The notes below the pieces were generated by a model. That model made no database searches. It worked only from the letters and a program-made list of their open reading frames with translations, and was not told the origin of the DNA. Source: Pseudomonadota bacterium (GTDB taxonomy: Bacteria; Pseudomonadota; Alphaproteobacteria; Sphingomonadales; SMXR01). From it: DNA of 50,104 bases. Location of the stretch: positions 1 to 50,104 of the forward strand of contig JACZSK010000010.1 in assembly GCA_022574255.1 (NCBI GenBank). The letters are read 5' to 3'. Of the stretch, positions 1-7,663 are shown piece after piece (the first letter of the stretch is position 1; each line of letters starts with the position of its first letter). Made by a program: the position numbers and the translations under genes.

Positions 1-599
1 GCTATGGTAATCTGGGTCGTCGACCTGATCAGCTGCCGCTCCACCCCGTCGCTGGCAATGCGCGTTAGCTGCCGCTCGCCGGCTTTCGCCTGGGCCATGT
101 CGCGTTGGAAAACGGCGCCGAAAGCATCGAGCGCGTCAATATCCTTGACCGTGGCGACATTCAGCAGGCGCCGCGCCGCGTTGTTCAGCAAATCCACCTT
201 GCCGTCCCCATGCAGTGTCACCAGCGCCACCGGCACATGCTCGACCAGCGCCTGCAGGTAGCGCGCCTGGGTTTCCTTGGCCGAGCGCGCATCGCGGAAG
301 CTTGTGATCACTTCGTCGAAGGCCTCGTTGAGGTCGGCGAAGCTGGAGCCCAGATGCTCAATGGAAAAGGTCTGCAGAAAATCCTGGTAGCGGATCGAAT
401 TGAGGAACCGGGTAAGTTCCTTGTTGGTGCGGTCAACATATTTGACCAGCGCCCAAATCTGAAACAGAGCGACCATGGTCACCAGCAGCGTCACTGCGTA
501 AAAGCTGGTTTGGGTGATCAGGAACGCAAGCAGCGCCAATGTCGTAAGGATGAAGCCCAGGCGCAACATCAGCCGGAAAGTAAAGCGGCTAAAGATCAT
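1..599 (-). CDS. NtrY-like sensor histidine kinase (N-terminal part, cut by window edge)
   Basis: An open frame runs on the minus strand from an ATG at 599 to the edge of the window, giving about 199 residues of the N-terminus. It starts with a basic stretch and two hydrophobic segments (about residues 12-50). A linker follows, reading KYVDRTNKELTRFL, then a coiled region, then a PAS-like fold with LVEHVPVALVTLHGDG. This is the layout of membrane-bound kinases of the NtrY/PAS type; the catalytic HisKA and HATPase domains would lie outside the window. The start overlaps the stop of the preceding NtrC-family regulator by 11 bp, so the two are almost certainly co-transcribed and form a two-component pair. 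What it senses cannot be read from this part. Confidence 0.75.
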   Translation of the reverse strand, partial: MIFSRFTFRLMLRLGFILTTLALLAFLITQTSFYAVTLLVTMVALFQIWALVKYVDRTNKELTRFLNSIRYQDFLQTFSIEHLGSSFADLNEAFDEVITSFRDARSAKETQARYLQALVEHVPVALVTLHGDGKVDLLNNAARRLLNVATVKDIDALDAFGAVFQRDMAQAKAGERQLTRIASDGVERQLIRSTTQITI

Positions 600-1971
600 G
601 TTTTTCCATCCGCCGGTAAAGGGAAGCGCGGGTGATGCCCAGATCACGCGCCGCCCGTGAAACATTGCCCGTATGACGCTTGAGCGCCCCCCCGATGGCG
701 CGCTTTTCCAGGTCTAGCAGTGTCAAGTCGTCTGCGGCGCCATCGGCGTCTGCCTGACGGGCGACGGCGCCAGCCAGGTTGAAGTCCTCGACGCCCAGCC
801 TGTCGCCTTCGCTCAGGATAATTGCGCGCTCAACCGCATGCCTCAGCGCCCGCACATTGCCCGGCCATGGGTCGGCGTCAATATGGGCCATGGCCTGTTT
901 GTCGATGCCTTTTATCTCGCGGCCATATTTCTGCGCATAAAGCGCCACGAAATGCTCGACCAGCACAGGGATATCGCCGGTTCGCTCGCGCAGGGGCGGC
1001 AGGGCTATCTCCACGGTATTCAGCCGGTACAGCAGGTCCTGGCGGAAAACGCTTTCATCGGCCAGTTTCGAGGCCGGCAGGTTGGTCGCGCTGATAACCC
1101 TGACATCTATGCTCACCGGCTGGTTGGCCCCCACGGGCAGCACCTGCCGCTGTTCCAGCACGGTCAATAATTTGGCCTGCAGATGCAACGGGATATTGCC
1201 GATTTCGTCGAGAAACAGGGTGCCGCCGCTGGCCGCCTGGAAACGGCCAATGCGGTCTTCGTTGGCGCCGGTGAAAGCGCCCTTCTTGTGACCGAACAGC
1301 TCGCTCTCGAACAGTGATTCGGTGACCGCACCCAGGTCGACCGACATGAAAATCGCCCCGGCACGGTTCGATTGGCGGTGAAGCTGGCGTGCCGCCAGTT
1401 CCTTGCCGGTGCCGTTTTCGCCCAGCACCAGCACGTTGGCTTCGGTGGGCGCGGCGCGCGCGATCATCGACAGAACCACCTGCATGGCGCTGGATGACCC
1501 GAGCATGTCGTCGCCGGCGCCGGAAATATGCGCTGACAGTTCGCGGTTGCGGTGCTTCAGCGCCGCTGCCTCGTCGCGGGTCTGGCGCAGGTTGACGGCG
1601 GCCTTCAGCGTGGCGATCAATTTTTCATTCTGCCAGGGCTTCTCGACGAAATCGCTGGCGCCCAGCTTCATCGCCTCAACGGCGGTGCCGACCGCGCTAT
1701 GGGCGGTAATCAGGATAACCACCACATCGGGGTCGATTGCCAGGATGCGCCGGAGCCAATCCAGACCCTCGCGCCCCGAGCGTTCACCGGCGCCGAAATT
1801 CATGTCCAGCAGCACCGCGTCGAAAGCGCCCTCGTTCATCAGCTTCGGGATATTGTCCGGGCGATTGACCGTGGCGATGGATTTGAAATGGCGCTTGAGC
1901 AGCAATTTGCCGGCGGTGAGGATGTCCTCGTCGTCGTCAACAATCAGGATTCGGCCATGGTTTTCGCTCAT
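589..1971 (-). CDS. NtrC-family sigma-54-dependent response regulator
   Basis: This 460-residue protein has three parts. An N-terminal receiver carries the acidic DDD at 12-14 and phospho-acceptor Asp56. A central AAA+ domain has Walker A GENGTGKE, the sigma-54 contact loop GAFTGA and Walker B GGTLFLDEIG. A C-terminal Fis-type helix-turn-helix reads GNVSRAARDLGITRASLYRRM. I chose the start at MSENHGRILIVDDDED because the receiver begins there; an in-frame ATG 28 codons upstream would run into the promoter region. It is transcribed divergently from the HlyD/ABC efflux genes and overlaps the downstream kinase. The intergenic region holds a perfect sigma-54 promoter and paired operator-like sites facing the efflux genes, so this regulator probably activates them (inference). 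Confidence 0.93.
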   Translation of the reverse strand: MSENHGRILIVDDDEDILTAGKLLLKRHFKSIATVNRPDNIPKLMNEGAFDAVLLDMNFGAGERSGREGLDWLRRILAIDPDVVVILITAHSAVGTAVEAMKLGASDFVEKPWQNEKLIATLKAAVNLRQTRDEAAALKHRNRELSAHISGAGDDMLGSSSAMQVVLSMIARAAPTEANVLVLGENGTGKELAARQLHRQSNRAGAIFMSVDLGAVTESLFESELFGHKKGAFTGANEDRIGRFQAASGGTLFLDEIGNIPLHLQAKLLTVLEQRQVLPVGANQPVSIDVRVISATNLPASKLADESVFRQDLLYRLNTVEIALPPLRERTGDIPVLVEHFVALYAQKYGREIKGIDKQAMAHIDADPWPGNVRALRHAVERAIILSEGDRLGVEDFNLAGAVARQADADGAADDLTLLDLEKRAIGGALKRHTGNVSRAARDLGITRASLYRRMEKHDL

Positions 1972-2016
1972 CGCACAATGCCCGCTCTTTTTCCGCCCCT
2001 CCGCCCGCCTGTGGAA

Positions 2017-2055
2017 ACGTGCGAAACCGTACATCAAGTGTTCGATTTCGTACAC
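2017..2055 (+). promoter_or_regulatory. Two tandem operator-like sites, candidate upstream activator sequence
   Basis: Two 18-bp blocks, 2017-2034 and 2038-2055, are spaced exactly 21 bp centre to centre. They share the core CGAnnnCGTACA. The second is an imperfect palindrome (GTGTTCGAT/TTCGTACAC, 7 of 9 positions pair); the first is weaker (5 of 9). They lie about 85-115 bp upstream of the sigma-54 -12 element, the usual place for dimer sites of an NtrC-type activator. Assignment to the adjacent regulator is inference. Confidence 0.5.
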
Positions 2056-2117
2056 TTTATTCTGTGCGGGCCGCCCGATTTGGCTTTAACCTGTTGGAAT
2101 CACGGGCTTTACGAATC

Positions 2118-2133
2118 TGGCACGCCCCTTGCT
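2118..2133 (+). promoter_or_regulatory. Sigma-54 (RpoN) promoter of the efflux operon
   Basis: The sequence reads TGGCAC-GCCCC-TTGCT, an exact match to the sigma-54 consensus TGGCAC-N5-TTGCW with correct GG-to-GC spacing. Transcription would start near 2144, some 16 bp before the HlyD start codon. An NtrC-family activator gene lies immediately divergent. Confidence 0.85.
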
Positions 2134-2159
2134 GATATTGAACGGGAGATCGAAATACA

Positions 2160-3593
2160 ATGGCGAAAAAACCCGAAACGGCAAAAGGCGCGGGAAAAGG
2201 CAAGGTCATGGAAGCTGAGATCAAGAAATTGACCCCCAAGGGAAGCGGCAGCGACCGCCCGGCAAAACTGGGAAGTGGCGGCGACCGTCCCATTGGCTCC
2301 CTCAGGTCGGGCGGCGAGCGGCCGCCGACGCAGGCCGGCATGGACCGGCGCATCGAAAAGTCGAAATACGACAGGCTGAAAAAGCCCGGCATGTATGCCG
2401 CTGGCGCCGTGGCGCTGATCGCCGTCTATATGGCCTTCGCGCCGGAGGGCGGGCGGACGCTGAGGATCGACAGCGACCGCATTGTTGTTTCGCGCGTTAC
2501 CACCGGGCAATTCGAAGATTTCATTCCCGTGCGTGGCCGGGTCACGCCGCTGAACACGGTCTATCTCGACGCGGTCGATGGCGGACAGGTCGAATCCATC
2601 CATGTGGAGGACGGCGCGTTGGTCGAGGCCGGACAGTTGCTGGTGGTGCTGGCGAATACTTCGCTGCAACTGGATGTGATCTCCCGCGAGGCGCAGGTCA
2701 CCGAGCAGCTGAATAACCTCAGGAGCCTGGAGCTGGCGCAGGAGCAAAACCGTCTGGGGCACAAGCGCGAACTGGTGGAGATCGATTACCAGCTGGTGCG
2801 CCTGAACCGGCAGATTGGCCGTCAGGAGCAACTGGCCGCTCAGGGCTATGTGCCGCGCTCCGATTTTGAAGACCTGAAAGACGAGCGCGATTATTACCAG
2901 CGCCGCCAGGCGGTGAGGATTGAAAGCCAGCAGTCGGACGAACGCATGCAGCAGCAGCAAAGAGTGCAGCTGAAAGCGGCGACGGACATGCTGGAGAGGA
3001 ACCTGATTTTTGCGCGCGGAAATCTGGACAAGCTGAATTTCCGTGCCCCGGCGGCGGGCAAGCTGACTGCTTTCGATGTCCAGGTTGGCCAGTCGCTGGC
3101 CCAGGGTGAGCGGCTGGGGCAGATCGACGACCCTGACAATTTCAAGGTCGAGGCGCATATCGACGAATTTTACCTGGGCCGCGTCGACATTGGCCAGACC
3201 GCCAGCCTCGAGACATCGGGCCGGCGGTATGCGCTGCGCATCGCTAAAGTCTACCCGCAGGTGGCCAACGGCCAGTTCAAGATTGACCTGGTTTTCGAGG
3301 GTGGCCGGCCCGACAATGTGCGGCGCGGCCAGACCCTGCAAACGCGGCTTCAACTGGACGATCCCAGCGAGGCCATCCTGATCCCCAACGGCGCTTTTTA
3401 CCAGGACACCGGCGGCAACTGGATTTTCGTGGTGTCCTCTGATGGGCGGCAGGCGGTGCGCCGCAACGTGCGACTGGGCCGCCGGAATCTCCGCTATATT
3501 GAAGTCCTCGACGGGCTGGAGCCGGGCGAGGAAGTGGTCACATCCTCCTATACCAATTACATCGACATGGACCGTCTGGAGTTGAGTTCCTGA
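2160..3593 (+). CDS. HlyD/MacA-type periplasmic adaptor (membrane fusion protein)
   Basis: This 477-residue protein is a membrane fusion protein linking an inner-membrane transporter to an outer-membrane channel. An unusually long, charged cytoplasmic N-terminus (about 1-76) is rich in Gly, Ser, Asp and Arg with SGSDRP / SGGDRP / SGGERP repeats. A single membrane segment lies at about 78-93. The first half of a biotinyl-lipoyl-like domain (GGQVESIHVEDGALVEAGQLL) is followed by a long coiled-coil hairpin (about 175-290), the second lipoyl half (FRAPAAGKLTAFDVQVGQ) and beta-barrel and membrane-proximal domains. It is followed 73 bp later by an ABC ATPase, as in MacAB-like systems. The sigma-54 element upstream suggests inducible expression. 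The substrate is unknown. Confidence 0.9.
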   Translation: MAKKPETAKGAGKGKVMEAEIKKLTPKGSGSDRPAKLGSGGDRPIGSLRSGGERPPTQAGMDRRIEKSKYDRLKKPGMYAAGAVALIAVYMAFAPEGGRTLRIDSDRIVVSRVTTGQFEDFIPVRGRVTPLNTVYLDAVDGGQVESIHVEDGALVEAGQLLVVLANTSLQLDVISREAQVTEQLNNLRSLELAQEQNRLGHKRELVEIDYQLVRLNRQIGRQEQLAAQGYVPRSDFEDLKDERDYYQRRQAVRIESQQSDERMQQQQRVQLKAATDMLERNLIFARGNLDKLNFRAPAAGKLTAFDVQVGQSLAQGERLGQIDDPDNFKVEAHIDEFYLGRVDIGQTASLETSGRRYALRIAKVYPQVANGQFKIDLVFEGGRPDNVRRGQTLQTRLQLDDPSEAILIPNGAFYQDTGGNWIFVVSSDGRQAVRRNVRLGRRNLRYIEVLDGLEPGEEVVTSSYTNYIDMDRLELSS

Positions 3594-3666
3594 CTGTCAA
3601 TCGGCCTGCGAGGGGCCGGGAAGGGCGCAGCAGAGCGCCTGCAAAAACGAAGGACAAGGAAAGAAA

Positions 3667-4353
3667 ATGCTTATTCAAATGAAAGACATGAGCAAGGTTT
3701 ACCGCACCGACGAAGTGGAAACCACTGCGCTCAACGCGGTTAATATCGACATAAAGAAAGGCGAGTTCGTTGCCGTGATGGGGCCGTCGGGCTGTGGCAA
3801 ATCAACCCTGCTGAACATCATCGGCATGCTCGACAACCCCACATCGGGCAATTACTTTTTCCTCGACGAGGACATTGCCGGTTTTTCGGAATCGCAACTT
3901 GCCGGGGTGCGCAAGCAGCATATCGGCTTTATTTTCCAGAGCTTCAACCTGATCGACGAGCTGACCGTGGAAGAGAATATCGAGCTGGCGCTGCTCTATC
4001 ACAGCATTTCGTCCGGCGAGCGCAAGGAGCGCGTTGGCGCCGTCATGGACCGCATGGGCATTGCCCACCGCGGCGGCCATATGCCATCGCAGCTCTCGGG
4101 CGGCCAGCAACAACGCGTCGCGGTGGCCCGTGCGGTGGTCTCCGAGCCCAGCCTGATCCTGGCCGATGAGCCCACCGGTAACCTGGATTCGCAACATGGC
4201 GAAGAGGTCATGGCCATGTTGCAGGACCTGAACAAAGCCGGCACGACGGTGGTGATGGTCACCCATTCGCCCAGCCACGCCGAACATGCCCGGCGCACCA
4301 TCAACCTGTTCGATGGCGAAGTGGTGACGGAGAACCTCAGGGCAGCGGAATAA
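3667..4353 (+). CDS. MacB/LolD-type ABC transporter ATPase
   Basis: This 228-residue stand-alone ATPase belongs to the MacB/LolD family, which powers FtsX-like permeases. Visible motifs are Walker A GPSGCGKST (39-47), a Q-loop in IFQSFNL, signature LSGGQQQR, Walker B LILADEPTGNLDS and an H-loop in VMVTHS. An AAGGAAAG Shine-Dalgarno stretch precedes the ATG. It follows the membrane fusion protein on the same strand and would energise the FtsX-type permease downstream, but that gene is reduced to a fragment here. The ATPase itself shows no damage. Substrate unknown. Confidence 0.94.
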   Translation: MLIQMKDMSKVYRTDEVETTALNAVNIDIKKGEFVAVMGPSGCGKSTLLNIIGMLDNPTSGNYFFLDEDIAGFSESQLAGVRKQHIGFIFQSFNLIDELTVEENIELALLYHSISSGERKERVGAVMDRMGIAHRGGHMPSQLSGGQQQRVAVARAVVSEPSLILADEPTGNLDSQHGEEVMAMLQDLNKAGTTVVMVTHSPSHAEHARRTINLFDGEVVTENLRAAE

Positions 4354-4374
4354 AAAAAGCGCCGTCAACGGCGC
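4352..4374 (-). terminator. Rho-independent terminator reading on the minus strand
   Basis: A perfect 7-bp stem, GCGCCGT/ACGGCGC (4359-4365 with 4368-4374), has seven A residues (4352-4358) on its left. On the minus strand this is a hairpin followed by T7. It sits directly after the ATPase stop codon and faces against the operon, so it would stop antisense transcription arriving from the tRNA-Ala side. On the plus strand there is no T tract. Confidence 0.6.
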
Positions 4375-4424
4375 GCCCTGGGGAGCCACTGGTCATCAAA
4401 AAAGACCCCGGCGAGGCGAGGTAA

Positions 4425-4703
4425 ATGCTCAAGAACTACATCACTATAGCGATCCGCAGCATCCTGAAGAACAAGCTGTTCGCCGCCATCAATATCGGCG
4501 GTCTGGCGATCGGGCTGGCGATATTTATTTTCGCGCAATTATTTGCCGGCTACGAGCGCAGCCACCATGCTTTCTTCGAAAACTCCGACCGTAGGCCAAA
4601 GCCCGATACGGCCGACATCACCATTAACGCAGTAACTTTACCCCTAATAGACCGGCTTAATAACCGCCTTAAAAGCAAACGGCGGCCCCAAGACCGCCGC
4701 TAA
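4425..4703 (+). pseudogene. Truncated MacB/FtsX-type ABC permease (N-terminal fragment)
   Basis: The frame starts MLKNYITIAIRSILKNKLFAAINIGGLAIG, the standard N-terminus and first transmembrane helix of MacB-like permeases, and continues into the periplasmic domain as GYERSHHAFFENSDR. There (about codon 56, near 4592) similarity ends. The remaining 36 codons read RPKPDTADITINAV and on to a stop, with no membrane segments. Family members are usually 400-850 residues with an FtsX domain of three more helices near the C-terminus; none of that is found before the tRNA. I see no frameshift that restores it, so a deletion or replacement of the rest is the simplest reading. The transporter lacks this permease unless another copy exists elsewhere. 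Confidence 0.8.
4671..4699 (-). terminator. Probable terminator of tRNA-Ala (minus strand)
   Basis: On the minus strand a CGGCGG/CCGCCG stem (4694-4699 with 4680-4685, 8-nt loop) is followed by the T-rich run TTTGCTTTT (4671-4679). It lies 19 bp past the 3' end of tRNA-Ala. The plus strand has no T run after the stem. Confidence 0.55.
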
Positions 4704-4717
4704 CCTGTTGTTGTTAC

Positions 4718-4793
<76 letters not shown>

Positions 4794-4822
4794 GGATGGT
4801 ATTTGGCGCTGGAAAAAAGCAG

Positions 4823-5266
4823 CTATTTGCCGCCCCCCTGCTCCAGCTTGGTGTCGACGGCCCCGGACAGGTCCCCTTTGTCATCTTTGTTATCGTCCGG
4901 GCTGATGTCGCCCGGAACGCCGGCGTCTTCTTTGCCGCTCTTGTCGCCGCTGCTGGCGTCGTCGCCTTTTTCGTCGCCTTTTTTGTCTCCGGTGTCACCA
5001 TCTTTTGCATCAGCCGTGTCATCGGCCTTTCCGTCAGCCGCATCCTCGGCCTTTTCGGCGGCCTTTTCGGCGGCCTTTTCCGGCTCTTTGGCGGCCTCTG
5101 GGGGCTTGGGCGGCGCCACATGGACTTGCTTGGATTTCAGGATCTGTTCGGGAACCCATTTGTGCTCGCATTCAATACAGACCGCCGGGCCTTTCTTGCC
5201 CAGGTCGTAAAATCGCGTGCCGCATTTTGGGCAGGTATGTTTCTTTCCCCACGCCGCTTTCACCAC
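4823..5266 (-). CDS. TIGR02300 family (FYDLN-acid) zinc-ribbon protein
   Basis: This protein of about 147 residues begins with a zinc-ribbon-like motif, CPKCGTRFYDL...CIEC, containing the FYDL signature of the alphaproteobacterial TIGR02300 family. A proline/alanine stretch follows, then a very acidic, low-complexity tail of Asp, Glu, Lys and Gly. The start is a GTG at 5266 preceded by CAGGAG six bases upstream; an upstream in-frame ATG would add 35 residues with no resemblance to the family. It diverges from aroA and precedes tRNA-Ala, a common arrangement in alphaproteobacteria. Its function is not established; two CxxC pairs suggest metal binding. Confidence 0.85.
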   Translation of the reverse strand: MVKAAWGKKHTCPKCGTRFYDLGKKGPAVCIECEHKWVPEQILKSKQVHVAPPKPPEAAKEPEKAAEKAAEKAEDAADGKADDTADAKDGDTGDKKGDEKGDDASSGDKSGKEDAGVPGDISPDDNKDDKGDLSGAVDTKLEQGGGK

Positions 5267-5480
5267 GGTTTTCTCCTGCTGTCCGGTTGATTCAAAAGTC
5301 GTGCAAAAACAGGCGCATCCATTGCCACGTTCGCGCCCGCAAGTCAAAGAGTTCCGCACCGCCAAGCGCAAATAGAGGCTGCCCCTGAGATGCCCCTATC
5401 GTTGCTGGACCCCGGCTTTCCATGGTATGGCCTGTTCACGTTCATGGGCTGCACTGCCCCGCATAAAAAGGAAAGATGTC

Positions 5481-6866
5481 TTGCCCGCCTGCGTCTCCAG
5501 CCAAGCGACCGCGCTAAAAGGAACGGCGAAGATTCCCGGCGACAAGTCCATCTCGCACCGGGCGCTGATTTTCGCCGCCCTGGCTTCAGGCGAGAGCCGC
5601 ATTGAAGGGCTGTTGGAAGGCGAAGACGTGCTGCACACCGCGGACGCTGTGCGGGCGCTGGGTGCGCGCGTTGCCCGCGATGGCCAGGGCGGCTGGCGCG
5701 TCACCGGCGTGGCGCCGGGGAGGCTGAGCCAACCCGCTGCCCCCCTTCAAATGGGGAATTCCGGCACCGGCGCGCGGCTGCTCATGGGGCTGGTGGCGAC
5801 GCAGCCCATGCGGGTTACTTTTATCGGCGACGATTCCCTGTCCCGGCGGCCCATGGGCAGAATTCTCGAGCCGGTCTCGCTGTTTGGCGCAGAAACAGAA
5901 TCCGCTGAAGGAGGCCGGCTGCCGGTGACCATTACCGGTACCGGTGACCCCGCGCCCCAGAGCTATGAAGTTCCCGTGCCCTCGGCGCAGGTAAAATCGG
6001 CTTTCCTGCTGGCGGCGTTGAACACGCCGGGCATCAGCAGCCTGATCGAGCCCCTGGAAACCCGCGACCACAGCGAACGCATGCTGGCCGCCTTCGGTGC
6101 CGACATCACCGTTGAGCAGCAGCAGAATAAGGACGGCACATGCGGCAGGCGCATTGAGATAACCGGCAAAACTCCACTGACAGCAACAAAAATAATCGTG
6201 CCGCGCGACTTTTCATCAGCCGCCTTCCCGCTGGTTGCGGCATTGCTGGTGCCCGGCTCGGACATTGTTATACCCGGCGTCGGCATAAACCCCCTGCGCA
6301 CCGGCTTGTTGGAAATTCTCGGCCATATGGGTGCGGTGATTGGCATTGTTAACCAGCGCGAGGAGGCCGGTGAGCCGATTGGCGATCTGCATGTTAAATC
6401 GGGCGGGCTGAAAGCCGTGACCCCGGACGCGGCGCTGGCGCCGCGTCTGATCGACGAATACCCGCTGTTGTTCGTGGCCGCCGCTTCGGCCAGCGGCACC
6501 AGCGTTTTCCGTGGGTTGGGCGAGTTGCGGGTCAAGGAAAGCGACCGCATAAGCGCCATGGTGGCGGGCCTGGCCGCAAATGGCGTTGCCGTTGAAGAAC
6601 TGGAGGATGGACTGGTGATTGAAGGCTGCGGCGGCATTCTGCCTGGCGGCGGCCGACCGCCGGGTGGCGGCAGCGTTGCGGCACATGGCGATCACCGCGT
6701 AGCCATGGCTTTTCTGGTGCTGGGGGCGGTTGCGCAAAACCCGGTGACGCTGGATGATGCGGCCATGATCGCCACCAGCTTTCCCGGGTTCATCGAATTG
6801 ATGAACGGTCTTGGCTGCCGCATGGTGCAGCAAAGCGCCGCAGGGGTGAGTCGCAATGAGCGTTAA
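5481..6866 (+). CDS. aroA: 3-phosphoshikimate 1-carboxyvinyltransferase (EPSP synthase)
   Basis: AroA condenses shikimate-3-phosphate with phosphoenolpyruvate in the chorismate pathway. The sequence tracks the class II (CP4-like) enzymes closely: KIPGDKSISHRALIF, GLLEGEDVLHTADAVRALGA, SLSRRPMGRILEP, SAQVKSAFLLAALNTPG, ELRVKESDRISAM and HGDHRVAMAFLVLG are all present. At the position of the CP4 glyphosate-tolerance alanine (NAATG) this protein has glycine (NSGTG), so tolerance is not expected. Start choice is uncertain. TTG at 5481 has an AAGGAAAG ribosome site 5 nt upstream and gives 461 residues; ATG at 5427 would add 18 residues without a ribosome site. The stop overlaps cmk by 11 bp. Confidence 0.93.
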   Translation: MPACVSSQATALKGTAKIPGDKSISHRALIFAALASGESRIEGLLEGEDVLHTADAVRALGARVARDGQGGWRVTGVAPGRLSQPAAPLQMGNSGTGARLLMGLVATQPMRVTFIGDDSLSRRPMGRILEPVSLFGAETESAEGGRLPVTITGTGDPAPQSYEVPVPSAQVKSAFLLAALNTPGISSLIEPLETRDHSERMLAAFGADITVEQQQNKDGTCGRRIEITGKTPLTATKIIVPRDFSSAAFPLVAALLVPGSDIVIPGVGINPLRTGLLEILGHMGAVIGIVNQREEAGEPIGDLHVKSGGLKAVTPDAALAPRLIDEYPLLFVAAASASGTSVFRGLGELRVKESDRISAMVAGLAANGVAVEELEDGLVIEGCGGILPGGGRPPGGGSVAAHGDHRVAMAFLVLGAVAQNPVTLDDAAMIATSFPGFIELMNGLGCRMVQQSAAGVSRNER

Positions 6867-7539
6867 CTTCAGGATTATTGCTATTGATGGCCCTGCGGCG
6901 GCCGGCAAGGGCACTCTGGCCCGCGCCCTGGCCAAGCATTTCGGCTTTGCCTATCTTGACACCGGCGCCCTCTACCGTGCGGTGGGTTTGGCGGTGTTGC
7001 GGGCGGGCGGCGACCCGGCGGATACCAGGGCGGCAATTGCCGCCGCCGAGGCGCTGGATGACAGCCTTCTGGATGACCCGGCGCTACGCAGTGAAGAGGC
7101 CGGCCGCGCCGCTTCGATTGTGGCTGCGATGCCCGAAGTCAGGACCAAGCTATTGGAATTCCAGCGGAAATTCGCGAATGAGCCGCCCGGCGGTCTGCCC
7201 GGGGCGGTGATTGACGGGCGCGATATCGGCTCGGTGGTCTGTCCCCAGGCCGAGGTCAAGATATTCGTCACCGCCAGCGCCGAGACGCGCGCGCGGCGCC
7301 GCACCGATGAGCTTGAAGAGCGCGGCGAGAGTGCCGATTTCGGCGCTGTTCTGGCGGATATTCAGGCCCGCGACGCCCGCGACGAGGCGCGCAGCACGTC
7401 GCCCCTGATCAAGGCCGAGGATGCGCTCTTGCTAGATACATCGAATTTGGATATAGAGGGCGCGTTTCGAGCGGCACTTGATTCGGTCAACAGGGCTCAG
7501 GATATTCTGGACGCCAAGGACCGGGTCGAAAGCGAGTAA
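6856..7539 (+). CDS. cmk: (d)CMP kinase
   Basis: This 227-residue cytidylate kinase phosphorylates CMP and dCMP with ATP. The N-terminal P-loop reads IDGPAAAGKGT, followed by YLDTGALYRAVG. The substrate segment IDGRDIGSVVCPQAEVKIFVTASAETRARRR and the lid region with RDARDEARSTSPL are in place. Length is normal. Its ATG lies inside the end of aroA, so translation is probably coupled; rpsA follows. The aroA-cmk-rpsA order is conserved across many proteobacteria. Confidence 0.96.
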   Translation: MSVNFRIIAIDGPAAAGKGTLARALAKHFGFAYLDTGALYRAVGLAVLRAGGDPADTRAAIAAAEALDDSLLDDPALRSEEAGRAASIVAAMPEVRTKLLEFQRKFANEPPGGLPGAVIDGRDIGSVVCPQAEVKIFVTASAETRARRRTDELEERGESADFGAVLADIQARDARDEARSTSPLIKAEDALLLDTSNLDIEGAFRAALDSVNRAQDILDAKDRVESE

Positions 7540-7617
7540 CAGACCCGCCGCCGAATACAATCGTCCCCCGCCTTTGTAAAATTTGCGATGCGCGCAGGTT
7601 TGGGCCCGGGAAAGACC

Positions 7618-7633
7618 GCCGGATACAACCGGC
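7618..7633 (+). other. Small hairpin in the rpsA leader
   Basis: GCCGG (7618-7622) can pair with CCGGC (7629-7633) around a 6-nt loop, about 30 nt before the rpsA start codon. S1 is known to autoregulate in E. coli through its leader; whether this hairpin takes part is inference. Confidence 0.25.
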
Positions 7634-7663
7634 TGGCATGCGATCCACGCGAACGGAGATAAT

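Noticed and set aside
2109-3353. Long open frame (414 codons) antisense to the HlyD gene
   Set aside because: It mirrors the codon structure of a clearly recognisable gene on the other strand and has no family motif; high GC keeps antisense frames open.
5476-5517. 13-codon ORF ATG-TCT-TGC before aroA as a leader peptide
   Set aside because: No runs of regulatory codons such as Trp, Phe or Tyr and no attenuator hairpin; kept only as a start-site ambiguity.
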